Origin: Mesorhabditis belari
Lineage: Eukaryota > Nematoda > Chromadorea > Rhabditida > Rhabditidae
Length of the DNA: 64,000 bases
Direction: 5' to 3'
NCBI GenBank assembly: GCA_958450365.1
Contig: CAUEEP010000915.1
Coordinates: 744,001 to 808,000, forward strand
Each line of letters opens with the position of its first letter. Positions within the stretch are counted from its first letter, which is position 1. A program made the position numbers and the translations under genes. This document shows, one piece after another, positions 32,801-44,460 of this stretch. A model generated the notes under the pieces. That model was given only the letters and a program-made list of their open reading frames with translations. It was not told the DNA's origin and searched no databases.

Positions 32801-35800
32801 CACCCTGAGCATCGCCTAAATTGATCGAAATCTCGAGAACCGCTTATTAGAATCTATTGATGTGGGATCGGAAAAAGTAGCTGACAATGAGATCTAGTGA
32901 GGGATTAGAGAGTTGAGCTTCTGCAAAAGCTTGGAAACCGTAAAATAGGCATCAACTAGGCACGACTGTTAGGGACAATATGGTAACCATTCCATTCCCG
33001 GTTTGGGTATCTTCGAATTATCGGTGAACATTATGCCAAAGACTATTTGAAAAGCACAGTCTACCTAATAATTTCAGTTTAACACTTTACTTTTAGAAGT
33101 TAGAATGTTGATTTTCTTGATCACTCTCTCAGCCACACTTTACAAGAAAATTCCTTAAAGCTGTGAATTTGTAATCCCGACTCTAACACCTACTAATCTT
33201 TGATAGTGACTCAAGCTTTCTCCTTCTTTCTTTCTTTCTTTCTTATTTTCTTTCTTCCTTTTTTCTTTCTTGAATTTCTAAAAATTGGTTTTAAAAGTAA
33301 GCTTTGGTTTTTGATCCCTTGAAAACAATCACTACTTCAGTAGTTTTCTTTAGAATATACCGTATTTTCTCTAATAGTAGTGCACCCTGAGCATCGCCTA
33401 AATTCCTCGAAATCTCGAGAACTGCTTATCAGAACCTATCGATGTGGGGTTGGAAAATGTAGCTGACGATTGAGATCTAGTGAGGGATTAGAGAGTTGAG
33501 CTTCTGTAAAACCTTGGAAACTGTAAAATAATCACTAACTCGGCTCACCGGGGTGCACTACTATTAGAGAAAATCCGGTAAGCATTCTTAAATGATAACG
33601 GGAAGAATGTATTTTTCAGCTTCAAAACATTGCCATCAATTTGTGCTCGACTTCAACCGTCCTCCCGGGAAATCCCTTCAACGCTACTGGCTTTATCTCA
33701 AACATGAACTTACAGGTTTTAAATTTATTTCTTCTTTCTTTTTTGAAAATCCCTATCTTCGTCATAACTTTTTGCTTGTATTTGTTTTGGTGAAAAGGAA
33801 ATAAGGACAAAAACCCACCCGAATGGCATCCAATTTCAAATGAAACAAAAAAGATGACATAAAAACGGAATGAACATTCTTTTCTTACAAGTTCTTGCAA
33901 AATTTATAAAGAAAATAAAATGGTAATTTGAGAAGGTAGAAAAAAATAAGGATATGAATGAGAATTGATTAGGGAAAGTTCAGAGTTCTAGGTGAAAAGG
34001 AAAGAAAAGATTCGTTTTCAGGAATGGTCGGGTCATGTCAAGAATGGAATCATGAAAGCTGGTTTGGAGACGGATAAGGTGCAAGCTCTCCCGATTTGGC
34101 AACTCCCGCCATCGATCATTCTTTTCTTTACCGGCATCACTCTGGCTAGATATGGTAATAAAGAAAGCAAAGAAAGATTTCCGGAGAGGGATTGAACCCT
34201 TGATCTTCTGCTTTCAATTGCTCTAACTATTAAGCACTGGAAGAGAGGATCCGAGGTCTCGAAACTCGTCAATTTGACAAGGCACTAGCGTCCAGGTCCT
34301 AGAGAAAAGGAAGATTTATTTATTCATTGGCAAGAAGTGAAGGAATTGGAAAGGAAAGGTAGATATCCGGAGAGGGAATTGAAACCTAGATCTGCTTTCA
34401 ATTGCTCTAATCTATTTAAGCTATTCGGCACCTTAACTTGCCAAAAGAAAGAAGGAAAGGCAAGGAGAAGAAGCAAGGAAGCAAGAAAGAAAGAAAGAAG
34501 GAAATACTTGAATCTTTAGTAAACAAATTGGCTATGACTTTATGCAAAACATACAAATTTCAGGACTCTGGATTGCTGATCCAGCTATCTCACAAATCAT
34601 GCAGCACACAATCCCGGAACGAGAGCGTTACACCGTTTTCGGAGCTCAAACAGCAATCTGCGAATTCTTCAGTGTCATCAAAGATCTTTTGGTTAGTTGG
34701 GGAAACTTTTTATACATGTCGTAGCTGATTATGAATGAAATTTTTTGGCAAACCTTTTTAGTAGGTTAACTCTTTAATTTATAAGGACAATATTATATCA
34801 TTTTGTAGAGAATTCAATTCTCCGTCGATTTGTACTAGATTTGTGAGTTTTGTTTAAAAATTCCGGGCGCTACAACGCTTCAAAATTGGTGGGACTCCAG
34901 TAGCCGATTATGAATTTCGATTATAAATCGGATCTGGGCGCGTCCAATCATCAATTATTTAGTATCATTCAACGCAGAATCATTGATAATTATGTTTAAT
35001 TTTTTAAATTAAAAAGATTGGAAAAAAAGGAAAAATTTACGAGGCTTCAAAGTTTTCTCTCAAACAAACAGTCTTTTTCGATATAATTTTGATATTGAAT
35101 TATTGATAATCTATGTTAAATCTTTTAAATTAAAAAGATTTAATAAAAAGAAAAAAAATTAGAGCGAAAAAGACTGTTTGTTTGAGAGAAAACTTTGAAG
35201 CTACGTAAATTTTTTTCTTTTTATCCAATCTTTTTAATTTAAAAAATTTAACATAATTATCAATGATTCTGCGTTGAATGATACTAAATACTTGATGATT
35301 GGACACGCCCAGATCCACAATAATCGATTTAGAATCGAAATTCATAATCAGCTACTGGAGTCCCGCCAATTTTGAAACGTTGTAGCGCCCGGAATTTTTA
35401 AACAAAACGCCCAAATTTAGTACCAATCGACGCAGAATTGAATTCCCTACAAAATGATATAATATTGTCCTTATAAATTAAAGAGTTCACCTATTAGAAA
35501 GGTTTACCAAAAAAATTTCATTCATAATCGACTACGACATACAGTGGCGGACATAAACTTATCACACCCCAAAATAATTTCTTATTTCTCCTCTAACTTT
35601 TTTTCTAAACAACCCTTTGAGCTAAAAGTTGGTTTAGACACGTAAAAACAAACATATTTTAATATTTTAAGTCAAAAAACTAAATATCTCTGATGAAAAA
35701 CTTTTTTTGAACTTTTTTATTATAAACTCGAACGACATTGACTTATCACACCTCATAAAAACAACACAAAAAGCTATTAAAAACTACCCAAAAACAACGG

Positions 35801-36646
35801 CTGATAAATCAAAACGGGAACAAAAACTTAATACTTCGATCCCGTCCGACAGTGTAGAGCCAAAATTTTGTTGACCGTGGTCCGATCGATTCCCAAAACA
35901 CTCCCAATTTCTCTCTGACTCTTCTGTTGGCGGTGAAGACGAAGAACGTCCTCCCTTTTCTCCAACGAAATTTGCTTCTTCTTTCCCATATACCTAGAAA
36001 GAGTTTTAATGAGATTAGATTCAAAAGTCGGAAAAAAACCCAAAATAAAAACGAAATTTTAATGTTTTGTGTTGTTTTTATGAGGTGCGATAAGTCAATG
36101 TCGTTCGAGTTTATAATAAAAAAGTTCAAAAAAAGTTTTTCATCAGAGATATTTAGTTTTTTGACTTAAAATATTAAAATATGTTTGTTTTTACGTGTCT
36201 AAACCAACTTTTAGCTCAAAGGGTTGTTTAGAAAAAAAGTTAGAGGAGAAATAAGAAATTATTTTTGGGGTGTGATAAGTTTATGTCCGCCACTGTATAT
36301 AAAAAGTTTCCCCAACTATAATCGGCTACGAAATATACAAGATTTGAATCTTTAAAAGAGTTAAAGAATTTTCAGGTAATCTCTTTCCCAGTAGTTGAAA
36401 TGTTTGGTCTTCTTTCACTCATCTCATGCTGCTTTGTTTTCACCGGTTTTTTATTCTACTTTTCGTATTTCATCAAGGTAAGATTCATTGTTTTATTTGC
36501 TAAAATCTACTTGAAATTTCTAGAATCTTCGCACCAAGTTTGAACTTGAAAACGAAAACGATAAAGAATTGATCGAAATTGGAGCAAAATCTGAAACTGT
36601 ACCTCTAGCTGAATTCGAGAAAACTGATATTGAGAAAGATGTTTAA
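29817..36646 (+). CDS. fpn-1: Ferroportin (SLC40A1-family iron exporter)
   Basis: Fourteen phase-consistent exons give 522 aa: 29817-29875, 30251-30302, 30760-30913, 31475-31581, 31629-31758, 32133-32224, 32263-32368, 32410-32540, 32580-32735, 33620-33715, 34022-34154, 34564-34691, 36376-36477, 36524-36646. The family exports Fe2+ across the plasma membrane. Family blocks in order: GDRLWMFAVGIF (38-49), DWIIVLVEN, IDHAANMIAPVIVGG, VYKRTPALA, LLYMTVLGFD (267-276), SYGLSQG, RYGLWIADPA, and an acidic C-tail. Asp39 of the human protein is kept at the same number, but the human metal-site residues His43, Cys326 and His507 align to Met43, Asn277 and about Lys445 (alignment by eye). Cys326 is also the hepcidin contact, and nematodes lack hepcidin. 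The exon 8 acceptor (TTGAAG) is unusual. Introns 3, 5, 9, 11 and 12 carry repeats. Several introns are only 38-47 bp. Confidence 0.94.
30940..31010 (+). repeat. tRNA-derived remnant in ferroportin intron 3
   Basis: GGTGGCTTATTGGTAGAGTG and GAGGGTTCGAATCTCGGGG resemble A and B boxes, with T-rich sequence after. A second, minus-strand remnant lies at about 31130-31190 (GCTGGTGGCCTAGTAGATAG; TGATTCAAATCC). Confidence 0.5.
31864..31926 (+). pseudogene. Partial copy of ferroportin exon 8 inside intron 5
   Basis: TTCAAAGCTTATAAGCGGCA through GGTTTAGCTCTT matches exon 8 at 32451-32513 with few changes. The reading frame ends in a stop soon after (ALHC then TAA), and no flanking splice pair is evident. 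Confidence 0.85.
32776..32985. mobile_element. MITE, family A, copy 4 (ferroportin intron 9)
   Basis: Left end TACCGTATTTTCTCTAATAG and the full family body; the right end is diverged (GTTAGGGACAATATGGTA). Confidence 0.85.
33358..33580. mobile_element. MITE, family A, copy 5 (ferroportin intron 9)
   Basis: Both ends are intact (TACCGTATTTTCTCTAATAG; CTATTAGAGAAAATCCGGTA). It is the source of the truncated copy at 25749-25910. Confidence 0.9.
34170..34425 (-). repeat. Two tRNA-derived remnants in ferroportin intron 11
   Basis: CCGGAGAGGGATTGAACCC (about 34180) and CCGGAGAGGGAATTGAAACC (about 34369), each followed by a CTGCTTTCAATTGCTCTAA motif, form two copies of the family seen at 19390-19490. 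Confidence 0.55.
34695..36318. mobile_element. Long palindromic element in ferroportin intron 12
   Basis: Arms of about 400 bp run inward from AGTTGGGGAAACTTTTTATA and, at the right, outward to TATAAAAAGTTTCCCCAACT. The arms share GTAGCTGATTATGAATG-type termini and CGCTACAACG/CGTTGTAGCG blocks. The right arm is interrupted by the Tc1-like insert at 35542-36295. I see no transposase outside that insert. Confidence 0.85.
35542..36295 (-). mobile_element. Tc1-like element with about 220-bp inverted ends
   Basis: The ends CAGTGGCGGACATAAACTTA and its inverse extend inward for about 220 bp with very few mismatches, flanked by TA. Minus strand 35828-36043 encodes a helix-turn-helix fragment (GKKKQISLEKREDVLRLH; REIGSVLGIDRTTVNKIL), the N-terminal DNA-binding part of a transposase. 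The catalytic domain is absent. Confidence 0.9.
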
Positions 36647-37211
36647 CCTTTTGTTTCACTTTTTTAGATTTTTATTTGATGTATATATTTTCATTCAGGG
36701 TTTTTCTTTTCCATTTCTTTTTTCTTTCTTTTTCTTCCATTTTTCTTCCATTTTCTTCTATTTTCTTCCATTTTTCTTCCATTTTCTTCTATTTTCTTCC
36801 ATTTTCTTTCCATTTCTTTCTTTTTCTTCCATTTCTTTCTTTTTCAATCTCTTTAAATCAACCATTTCACTTTGTCTTCACCAGTCAAATACGAGTTTTT
36901 GATTTTCTCGATTTTCAATGTGCCTTTATTTTTTATCTAAATCAAAATCCTTTCTAAATCAATTAAATAAAAAGATTTAAATATTAGAAAAAGTGAAATG
37001 CTTTAGGCTTTAGGCTTTAGAGAAAACATTGAAAGGATTTAAAAATAAATGAAGAAGCTTTGATTTTCTTTTTTTAGAAGTAAATTTTGTTTTCAAATTG
37101 TCATTTGTCATTTGTCATTTGCTATAAAGTTCTTTTCCACCCTAAGTCGCATCCAGAATTGCAAAGCCACTTGAAAATTGTGGAAAGCTCTAGAAGTAAA
37201 CGTAGTCATCC
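36647..37211. other. 3' flank of ferroportin, no gene
   Basis: Pyrimidine-rich (TTTTCTTCCAT) repeats at 36715-36845. An AATAAA near 36966 could be the poly(A) signal. TTTAGGC-like units occur at 37007-37022. Confidence 0.5.
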
Positions 37212-38176
37212 TGGTACTTGTCGATTATACATCCACAAAGACTCATCTCGGTGAAGCATCCCCATCCGAGTCTTCTCGGTTATCGATTTTCGTTCGACTG
37301 ATCGACTGATCACTTCAGACGATCACTCTACTTCATTGAACATAATCACCCCTCACAAGTTGTCAGCTTCTTGCTTAACCAGAGTCTCTGTAGAGTTGAG
37401 TCTCTGTGGAGTTGAGTTGCTTAACCGGGTTGAGTCTCTGTATAACCGACAAGTACTGTCATCCTTATCAAATTTCGGTCGGTTCTCATCCCCATCATCT
37501 TTCCCTTTATCATTCTTTTATAAACCGTATTAGTAGGGTTTAGAATAAGCTCCTGTCTGGTACCTTCTCGTCTGTAGGAAAATCCAAAAAAAATCTCGGT
37601 TAAGCATCCCCATCCGAGTCTTCTCGGGCTTTGTAATAGAATTTATTGGACCATAGCCTTCATTGGATGTTCGGTCTGCATCCTGAAATTGAATATTAAT
37701 TTTAAGTATTGTAAAGTCAATCATAGAAGTATCATAGAAGTATCAGTCAATCATAGAAGTCTCAGTTCTAGACTGACATCAGCCTCTACAAACTAGCTTT
37801 GGTACTTGTCGATTATACATCCACAAAGACTCATCTCGGTAAAGCATCCTCATCCGAGTCTTCTCGGTTATCGATTTTCGTTCGACTGATCGACTGATCA
37901 CTTCAGACGATCACTCTACTTCATTGAACATAATCACCCCTCACAAGTTGTCAGCTTCTTGCTTAACCAGAGTCTCTGTAGAGTTGAGTCTCTGTGGAGT
38001 TGAGTTGCTTAACCGGGTTGAGTCCCTGTATAACCGACAAGTACTGTCATCCTTATCAAATTTCGGTCGGTTCTCATCCCCATCATCTTTCCCTTTATCA
38101 TTCTTTTATAAACCGTATTAGTAGGGTTTAGAATAAGCTCCTGTCTGGTACCTTCTCGTCTGTAGGAAAATCCAAA
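37212..38176 (+). repeat. Two 377-bp direct repeats around a 211-bp core (TRIM-like)
   Basis: 37212-37588 and 37800-38176 differ at only a few positions. Both start TGGTACTTGTCG and end near AAAATCCA, i.e. TG...CA. The core repeats GCATCCCCATCCGAGTCTTC. Each copy encodes the same 65-codon open frame, which has no known domain. This could be a terminal-repeat retrotransposon in miniature or a recent tandem duplication. Confidence 0.6.
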
Positions 38177-38900
38177 GTATTTGTAAACGAATTAGATCTT
38201 ATTTCCATCTCAAATCTGCCCTATATTTAATCTTTTTGGATCAGTGTTTCCTAACTGTAGTCTTAGTGTACTATTTTTAGTTTTCTTTCTTTTTTTTGTG
38301 AAAGTATTGTAGCAATATGCAATATTCACCAGTACATACAGTAATAAATAAAAAAAAAGGCATAATTTCAATAGTTAAGATACAAAAGTGCTAAACAAAA
38401 CTATAATTATTTTAATTTGACTAAATTTGATTGAAAAATTTAATAAAATTCTTTACAAAATGATTATTCAAAGTAAAAAGAGATTTCGAAGATAAATGGT
38501 TTCAAAATCGGATGTAAAATCTTGAATCTAAAAGCTGATTCTACAATCAACACCTATTTACAAGTGTTTGCTAAAGTGTGCCCCTTTCTGTCTTATCCTA
38601 CTGTAGTTATTTCAGCTATATAAGGCGGTCTTTTTCTTCATTTCTTCGTTTCGGTTCATTTCTTTCTTCTTTTATTTCATTTTATTCATTTTCTAGTGAA
38701 TTATTGTTCTCAAACACTTTTAAGTTTAAATTTCTTTTCTTTCTTCTTTTCAAACTTTTCAAAAGCTTCTTATTTTCCGGTTAATCTTTTCTGAAGCTTC
38801 CTTTTTAACAGCAAAACAATCAAACAAGCAAAACAAAAGCGTACAAGAAGTTTTAAGTGAGCTAACTTTGAATTTAGATTTGAAATTCACATTTCATTCA
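38177..38900. other. No gene recognised
   Basis: AT-rich and pyrimidine-rich. Short open frames lack domains and splice support. Confidence 0.45.
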
Positions 38901-38904
38901 TAAA

Positions 38905-39960
38905 GAACGACAAAAATTGGATAATGAAAGTCAGCATTTCCGGCTTTAAAGCCTTAAAAATCAATGATCATGGCTAATATTTGAATTTTCCGGCAGTCAG
39001 CATTTCCAGCATCAACTTACAGCTACTTTTAACAGTTCAAAAGTTTCAAATTCACTTAAAGATTCAAATACCAGTCATGATCATTGATTTTCAGGATTTA
39101 AAGCCGGAAATGCTGACTTTCATCATCCAATTGTTGTCGTTTGCCTGAAAAATCAATGATCATGGCTAATATTTGAATTTTTAAGTGAGCATTGGAGTGA
39201 GTTTTAAGTTTTAAGTGAGGTTTTAACAGTTCAAACTCTTGAACTGTCAAAAGTAGCTGTAAGTTGTAAGATAAATATTTGAATTGACAGCAAAAACAAT
39301 AATGTAAACAATTTGCATTTATGTTTGCTATATATTTCATCAATTGTTATTTCTCCAAAATGCAGGTGATTTTTGCTCTATTTGTTGACATTGGTTCAAA
39401 TTACTTGACGCGAGTGCTGAAAATTTCACCTGTTCTTTTCAGTGGTGTTTTTTTAATTTTACGAAAACAAACTTTCAATTTAGATTTGAAATTCACCTGT
39501 CATTCATAAAAAACGACAACAATTGGATCATGAAAGTCAGCATTTCCGGCTTTAAAGCCTGAAAATCAATGATCATGACTGGTATTTGAATTTTTAAGTG
39601 AATTTGAAACTTTTGAACTGTTAAAAGTACACTACTGGACAATTAAATATCATATTTGAAAAACGATCGTCACTTTCGCGCGTCTGTAACTCCCTTGTCT
39701 TTACCGTATTTCTAAATATTAATATTACCATTGTGTAGCCCTTGAAAAGAGCTTTCAGAAAATGTATAACACTAATAGTTTAAACTCAAAGACAAGGGAG
39801 TTACAGACACGCGAAAGCGACGATCTTTTTTCAAATATGATATTTCATTGTCCAGTACTGTGGCTGTAAGTTGATGATAAAGATTTGGATTGACAGCAAA
39901 AACAAAAGAGTACAAGAATTTCTGAAACTTTTGGATAAACAACAGGTGCCAGTAGGTTTC
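38905..39960. repeat. Complex inverted and direct repeats
   Basis: The block GAAAGTCAGCATTTCCGGCT with ATCAATGATCATG occurs at 38926, inverted at 39075-39135, and again at 39533. GCTGTAAGTT...TTGACAGCAAAAACAA occurs at 39250 and 39865. A family D MITE interrupts one copy. Confidence 0.75.
39630..39860. mobile_element. Palindromic MITE, family D, copy 2
   Basis: The same arms as 29191-29422, in opposite orientation. The related unoccupied sequence AAAAGTAGCTGTAAG at 39250 serves as an empty site. Confidence 0.9.
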
Positions 39961-40030
39961 ATTTAAACTATTCAAAAGTATCATTTGAAGTGTTGAAGTT
40001 TCCCTAAAGTTATCGTAAAACTACAACTCT

Positions 40031-40297
40031 TACCGTCAATACTGTAATAGTACCCCACCCGCCTCGTACAGTCGCGTAGTTGCAAAGTTTTTTAGTATTT
40101 CATTTTTTTCAAAGAATTCGTACTTCAAAAAATGCGTTTTTGGTATGAAAAAATAGCCCTGAATTTCAGCTATTTTTTGATACCAAAGCGCGCATTGTAG
40201 CATAAACCAGTGTCGAGAAACACTCGTCCAAAGCTAGACTACGCAGCGCTCCGCACCGTCATTATGGGGGTGGGGTACTATTACAGTATTTACGGTA
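40031..40297. mobile_element. MITE, TACCGTCAATACTGTAATAG ends
   Basis: The right end (CTATTACAGTATTTACGGTA) is the near inverse of the left. The GTACCCCACCC arm is shared. Confidence 0.85.
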
Positions 40298-40305
40298 GGT
40301 TATTA

Positions 40306-40772
40306 GACCAAAAAGTCTTTTCCTTCCTTTTCGTATTGAAAAATAACAAATTCACCAAAGCCTTTAAACCAAAAGTGTTTATTGTTTAATTTTAATGCTG
40401 TTTTTGTTCTTTTGATGTTGTTTATTGTTCAATTTTCAGTCAACACCAAGCAAATTCGCGAGTGAAATGTGTGTCTTTCGTAAAAATCTATAAAAGCTTC
40501 TACGAAGAAATTGGCTGAATGAATTTCTCTGAAAATTTGGCTATAGACCTAACTTTTTATGCTCTATCTTTTATCTATTGACATCAAGATAGGTTTCCTT
40601 AGCTAAAAGTGTCTAAATCGCATTATCGAGCCGTCTTTTGACTGATTTTTGAATACCCGACTTTACGCTCAAAAAACATCCAGAAATAAGACATTTTAAA
40701 TCCGTTTTAATGTTTTTTTGCAGAAAATCCTTTTCATACTTTCGTTAAAAAATAAAATTCACCAATTAATCC
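40306..40772. mobile_element. Mariner-like non-autonomous element
   Basis: Homologous in inverse to 63508-64000: AGATAGGTTTCCTTAGCTAA, GAATGAATTTCTCTGAAAAT and ACCCGACTT blocks are shared. It has no coding remnant. Confidence 0.7.
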
Positions 40773-41030
40773 ACCGTAAATACTCTAATATTTCGGCACC
40801 CCATAATGACGGGTGTACAGTCGGGTAGTCTAACTTTGGACCTCCTGTTCTCCGCGCTGCTTTATGCTACAGTGTGTGCTTTGGTGTCAAATGATAGCCC
40901 TTGAAATCTAGTATTTTTTGCTACCAAAATTATAGTTGGAAAAAATCTAGAGGCTGAGAAAAAATGATTTTTTAAGAAGTTAAACTAAGCGACTGAACGA
41001 GGGGTGCCGTTCAATTACAGTATTTACGAT
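40773..41030. mobile_element. MITE, family C
   Basis: ACCGTAAATACTCTAATATT left end and AATTACAGTATTTACGAT right end. The body matches 15753-15950. Confidence 0.8.
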
Positions 41031-41035
41031 ATGTA

Positions 41036-41263
41036 CAGTTCTGGACAATGAAATATCATATTTGAAAAACGATCGTCACTTCTGTAACTGTAACTCCCTT
41101 GTCTTTGAGTTTAAACTATTAGTGTTATACATTTTCTAAAAGCTCTTTTCAAGGGCTACACAATGGTAATATTAATATTTAGAAATACGGTAAAGACAAG
41201 GGAGTTACAGACGGGCGAAAGTGATGATCTTTTTTCTAATATGATATTTCATTGTTCAGTAGG
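41036..41263. mobile_element. Palindromic MITE, family D, copy 3
   Basis: The same arms and centre as 29191-29422, flanked by TA. It abuts the family C element. Confidence 0.9.
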
Positions 41264-42365
41264 TAATTTCAAAGCTAGAACTCTTAAACTTCTAGAACTT
41301 CAGTAGTGTAGGTGCTGATAAAAGGCTTTATAGGTACACAAAATTCAGCTTGTGGAAACAAACGGACGGAGTTATACAAAGAGAAAAATCGACAATTTTC
41401 TGTAATTTGATCTATTTTGTCATTTTGTCTTTCAAATTGGTTCCACACGCTATGTTATGTCAAAATTTGAATTCGACACCCTAAAATTACCTAGAAAAAC
41501 AACCTTTGTAATAGAAATTGGTTAATATTAGCTTTTTAGAGCTTTTTTAAAACGCGAAAAAACGTGCGCTAATGGGCAAGGTGCGGAAAAAAAGGTCGCA
41601 TTTGTCCCACTCCCTTATTTTGCAGAAAATTGATTGGCTTTTCTAATGAAACAAACAGTTTAATTGATGCATTTGTTGGTTTTAATTGTTGTTTATTTAT
41701 TTGTTTAATATTTGTTACATTTAATGCATTTTATCAATAGTTTAGCTTTCCCAAAATACTAATTTTGGTAAAAATATAGTCTCTCGTCAAAATTTTCGCA
41801 AAATTTACCTTCCATGAATGATAATAACTTCACTACGTGAGAAAGAACACCTTTTTTTTGCTGTTGAACAGATTTTTATTGAATATCAATAGTTATTGTT
41901 GTTCAAAACTTGAAAACAATTGAACGATCTCTGAACATTTTTGAACAGAGTTCAATCTTAACGAAATTTCGATTTTTTATTAAACACTATCTTTGTTTTG
42001 TGGAAGAAAATAGATATAGAAATTGTTTTTTTTTACTTTTTTCTTTTATTTTCATGAAAGTCGTGAGAGTAAAGAACATCCATTTTTTTTTCTATGATAC
42101 GTGCTTCTTTTCATCTTCGTAATTAGGTGGTTCATTTGTATCTTTCATAAAAAGAACTCATCAAAGCAGCTCATTAATTGAAAGTTACAAGAAAAAGATG
42201 GGAATGAAAAATGAAATCTTACTTAGTCATGAGTTAGAAGTGAGTGAATACATTGGTAAATAACCATCATATAAAATGAAGCATTAAAGTTCTTCAAGTT
42301 AAAAATGGGAAATTCAAAACAAGCAGATTCTTTTGAATATCTGAAAGACCGGGTTTTGAAAACTT
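41264..42365. other. No gene recognised
   Basis: AT-rich. A GGTGCGGAAAAAAAGGTCGC/TTTGTCCCAC patch at 41573-41625 resembles part of the 14171-14385 insertion. Confidence 0.45.
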
Positions 42366-42562
42366 TGAGCACCCTGAGCGTCGCCTAAATTGCTCGAAAT
42401 CTCAAGAAGCGCTTATCAGAACCTATCGATGTGGGATTGGAAAATGTAGCTGACGATGAGATCTAGTGGGGGATTTGAGTGTTGAGCTTCTGCGAAAACT
42501 TTGGAAGCCGTAAAATAGTCATCAACTCGGTGGGGTGCACTACTATTAGAGAGAATACGGTA
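42366..42562. mobile_element. MITE, family A, copy 6 (left end missing)
   Basis: Family body and right end (CTATTAGAGAGAATACGGTA); it starts within the body at GAGCACCCTGAGCG. Confidence 0.85.
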
Positions 42563-42754
42563 TTTACCTCGTTAGGCAATAAGTTGTGCTTATAAAGCCT
42601 TGTATTTTGTGACTTACCTTTCTCGAGGCAAAGAATCCTCTCCTCGATGTGCAAGAAGTGAATGCTCCTTAATACTCCTTACTTAACCTTTAATAACTTC
42701 TTACTTTTAATACATCTTGCAGCTATCGTTTCTGACTTTGTTTTTAATCTAATA

Positions 42755-42975
42755 TACCGTATTTTCTCTAATAGTAGTGCACACTGAGCGTCGCCTAAAT
42801 TCCTCGAAATCTCAAGAAGCGCTTATCAGAACCTATCGATGTGGGGTCGGAAAATGTAGCTGACGATGAGATCTAGTGGGGGATTTGAGTGTTGAGCTTC
42901 TGCAAAACCTTGGGAACCGTAAAATAGGCATCAACTCTGCTCGCTTGGTGCACTACTATTAGAGAAAATACGGTA
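42755..42975. mobile_element. MITE, family A, copy 7
   Basis: A complete element with both ends and TA flanks; a good family reference. Confidence 0.92.
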
Positions 42976-43109
42976 TATCATTGGCTATATAAAAAAGCAG
43001 TCTGTTCATTTGCACGGCCGTCTTTGAGCCAAGAAAACTGAAATCATTTTAAAAGTCTTAAAATATCATATAGTTGTATCTATTCAAGTAAAAAATAAAA
43101 AGATTGAGC

Positions 43110-43385
43110 GACACTATGGTGGGTTAAACCCGGGTGGCCCGGGCTGTAGGCAGGCGCCCTCCTGATTGCATCATGACGACAAGTGACGCAACCACCGTTA
43201 GACTGGTTTTCAGTTGCTCGGCTATAAAAGGATTATGAAAAGAACTGATTAAAACATTTCACGCACTATACCTACCAGCTGAAAAACCCGCCTAACGGTG
43301 ATTGCTTAGCTAGTCACCGTGGCGCAGTCGGGAGGGCGCTTGTACAGAACCCAGACTGTCCCGGGTTCCGTCGTGTCATTGGATA
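43110..43385. repeat. Inverted pair of tRNA-related sequences
   Basis: AAACCCGGGTGGCCCGGGCT with GGCAGGCGCCCTCC at the left pairs loosely with GTCGGGAGGGCGCTTGTACA and GTCCCGGGTTCCG at the right. The centre holds ACCACCGTTAG and its inverse. Confidence 0.5.
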
Positions 43386-44460
43386 TCCACTTTTTAAATT
43401 TTTGATTTTGAATGGCAAATAGATTGATTTCTAAATTGATTTGGAGTCGGATTTCAATTCATAAATACATTTTCGAAAAAGAAAACTGCCGGAAGAAAGA
43501 AAGACCTTAATTAAGCCATTTTTTTCATTCAATTATCCCACTTATTATCCCTGATTGAATCATTTAAGTTTTTAGGCTAATTTATAGAATCTTACTCTCG
43601 TTTTTTCTTTAACAACTTTATCTTTTAAGTTATCGTATTGCTGTTGCGCAATTCATTTGCGTTTTTTTCTTTTCTCTGACTTTTTATTCGAAAATCAAAA
43701 ACAAACAGCAAACACAATGTGATCAAAATTCATTTGCACACTTCATTGAATAAGGAAAAAAATAGAGGCTAAGTTTCTACAAAGTCTTTTAAAAAAAAAC
43801 ACACACACACACAAAGTAGCCATAAAATTAGCATAAAGATCTAATTGCAAATATATAAGAGTAGAATCATCGTCACTTTTCATCTTTACGAGGTCTCCAA
43901 TGAATGAAAAAAACATCAGAATTCATTTTAATTCACCAAGCTCGAAAAGAAAAGGGTACAGTTGATTAAAATTCAAAAATTGATACCTAAATGACACTCG
44001 AAAAGATGTTTTTTAATTTAAAGAATATAAAAAAACAAAGAAAGGGACAAGAATGCAAGCTGTGTCGAGGAAGAAACGCCATACTCGTCAACAAAATTCT
44101 ATCCAAAGGACCGGGTTATTGTAACACCGAAAATCGAGGTTCAAATCATCGAAATAACAATCAATTCATAAAAGAAAAAACTCTACAAAAAGACAGAAAA
44201 TATTGGGGACTCCCATAATCGCAGTAAGGGTCTGAAGATGCAAAAAGATTCAACTGTTCAATTCAATTCAACAATGTCTCAACTTTTACACACAACTTCG
44301 ACCGACTAGAATTTTCTCTAATCCACTTTTTCCTCTAACGAACTTTGGGGTTGGAAAGACTATTGTATAGAGCCCTAGACTGCGAATCTATCCAGGAGAT
44401 CACTCTATCGGCTAGTGAAATGAGAATACACATAATTGAATACCTAATGGAATGAAAAGA
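43386..44460. other. 3' flank of forkhead gene, no gene
   Basis: AT-rich with a short (AC)n at 43799-43813. No exon recognised. Confidence 0.45.

Noticed and set aside
37007..37022. Telomere-like TTTAGGC units
   Set aside because: Only two or three copies with a 7-bp period; the usual nematode repeat is TTAGGC and no array is present.
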